Assembly (NCBI GenBank): GCA_964250775.1
Contig: CAXUHK010000088.1
Location: 1 to 17,126, forward strand
Source of the DNA: CAVRQM01 sp964250775
GTDB taxonomy: Bacteria; Pseudomonadota; Alphaproteobacteria; Acetobacterales; Acetobacteraceae
DNA length: 17,126 bases
Direction of reading: 5' to 3'
Shown here: one piece after another, positions 15,686 to 17,126 of the stretch
Numbering within the stretch: position 1 is the stretch's first letter
Layout of the letters: each line of letters opens with the position of its first letter
Notes under the pieces: generated by a model
Told to the model about the DNA's origin: nothing
Databases searched by the model: none
The model's input: only the letters and a program-made list of their open reading frames with translations
Position numbers and translations under genes: made by a program

Positions 15686-16471
15686 ATGGACACGATGGAC
15701 GCAATGCATTCCACCGAAAAGGTGCGGGACGATTCGGCCCTCCCGACGGACGACGCTCCCGTCGTCGCGGCGGAGGCCCTGCTTGCCGATGACGATGCGG
15801 TGTCCGCCCTGGACGCGGACGAGCCGGACGCCGAGGAATTGGAGGAGGCGGCGCCCGCCGCGCCGGTGCCGCGAGCGGCCGAGTCCCGGCCCATGATGTC
15901 GCAGGGCATGAACGGCCGGCCGCCGCAAATCTCCCGCGCCAGCAACAAGGACGAGACCTTTTCAGAAGGCGACCATGTGGTCTACCCGACGCACGGCGTC
16001 GGGCGTGTCGAGAAGATCGCGGTCGAGGACATCGCCGGCCACCGGCTCGAACTGATCCACATCACGTTCGAGGAGAACCGGATGACGTTGCGCGTGCCGG
16101 TCGCCAAGGCCCGTTCGGCTGGGCTGCGCCGCCTCGCCACGCGCAAGCTGTTCGACGAGGCGCTGGCGTTGCTCAAGGGTCGGGCGCGCATCAAGCGCAC
16201 CATGTGGTCGCGCCGGGCGCAGGAATACGAGGCCAAGATCAATTCCGGCGACCCGCTGGCGATCGCCGAGGTGGTGCGCGACCTGCACCGCAACGCCGGC
16301 CAGCCGGACCAGAGCTTCTCCGAGCGGCAGATCTACGAGGCGGCGATGGACCGGCTGGCCGCGGAACTGGCGGCGATCGACCAGACCGACAAGAACACGG
16401 CGGTGGCCAAGCTCGCCACCTACCTGAAGTCGATCACCAAGAGCCAGGAGCCGCCGCTGATCCAGGATTGA
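15686..16471 (+). CDS. carD: CarD-family transcriptional regulator with acidic N-terminal extension
   Basis: CarD-type proteins bind the RNA polymerase beta subunit and stabilise open promoter complexes. From the chosen start the protein has 261 residues. Residues 1-90 form an acidic, Ala/Asp/Glu-rich region (ALLADDDAVSALDADEPDAE, then ELEEAAPAAP) with no fold visible. The RNA-polymerase interaction domain starts near residue 91 with FSEGDHVVYPTHGVGRVEKI and runs through LIHITFEENRMTLRVPVAKA. A helical DNA-binding C-domain follows (SRRAQEYEAKINSGDPLAIA, EVVRDLHRNAGQPDQSFSER). The frame is open back to 15590, but the extra 32 residues are basic and adjoin a strong hairpin, so MDTMDAM at 15686 is preferred. 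Later ATGs at 15695, 15704 and 15897 cannot be excluded. The gene converges with the ABC ATPase gene, ten bases away. Confidence 0.88.
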   Translation: MDTMDAMHSTEKVRDDSALPTDDAPVVAAEALLADDDAVSALDADEPDAEELEEAAPAAPVPRAAESRPMMSQGMNGRPPQISRASNKDETFSEGDHVVYPTHGVGRVEKIAVEDIAGHRLELIHITFEENRMTLRVPVAKARSAGLRRLATRKLFDEALALLKGRARIKRTMWSRRAQEYEAKINSGDPLAIAEVVRDLHRNAGQPDQSFSERQIYEAAMDRLAAELAAIDQTDKNTAVAKLATYLKSITKSQEPPLIQD

Positions 16472-16481
16472 GGAGGCGGGC

Positions 16482-17126
<645 letters not shown>

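Noticed and set aside
16472..16481. Bidirectional terminator between carD and the ABC ATPase gene
   Set aside because: The ten-base gap holds no inverted repeat or T-run.

Overview
The window is GC-rich DNA whose codon use, gene order and protein families point to an alphaproteobacterium, most likely an Acetobacteraceae or other Rhodospirillales member. This placement is an inference from family resemblance and from the block helicase - S4 protein - FdxA - CarD; no marker gene such as 16S is present. No rRNA, tRNA, CRISPR array, insertion sequence or integrase was seen.

Left end (1-1182, plus strand): the C-terminal end of a probable FlhF, followed with an ATGA overlap by a MinD/FlhG-type ATPase that carries an apparent -1 frameshift near position 790. 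A 53-residue protein resembling the NepR anti-sigma factor core follows.

Centre-left (1189-10187, minus strand): an eight-gene leftward operon with no intergenic bases at any junction: iolC (kinase fused to a DUF2090 aldolase-like domain), iolD, iolE, iolB, iolA/mmsA, an RpiR-type regulator, a 67-residue lipoprotein and a short-chain dehydrogenase with a Tat-like lipoprotein signal. The first five encode myo-inositol catabolism after the IolG step: 2-keto-inositol is dehydrated (IolE), ring-opened (IolD), isomerised (IolB), phosphorylated and cleaved (IolC fusion), and malonate semialdehyde goes to acetyl-CoA (IolA). iolG is not in the window. The short gap before iolC holds a 67-bp hyphenated palindrome that overlaps a sigma70-like promoter, a good candidate operator for the RpiR regulator.

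Centre-right (10259-16471): htpG on the minus strand, possibly from a sigma32-like promoter. Divergent from it is a plus-strand block: a Suv3-like helicase, an S4 RNA-binding protein with a TTG start, the 7Fe ferredoxin FdxA and a CarD-family regulator with an acidic N-terminal extension. Two clear inverted repeats lie between fdxA and carD.

Right end (16482-17126, minus strand): a truncated single-domain sugar ABC transporter ATPase of FrcA type, convergent with carD. It could belong to a sugar or inositol importer continuing beyond the window.

The most unusual points are the exported (Tat plus lipobox) SDR and small lipoprotein encoded in an inositol operon, the large palindrome over the iol promoter, and the hairpin in the carD leader.
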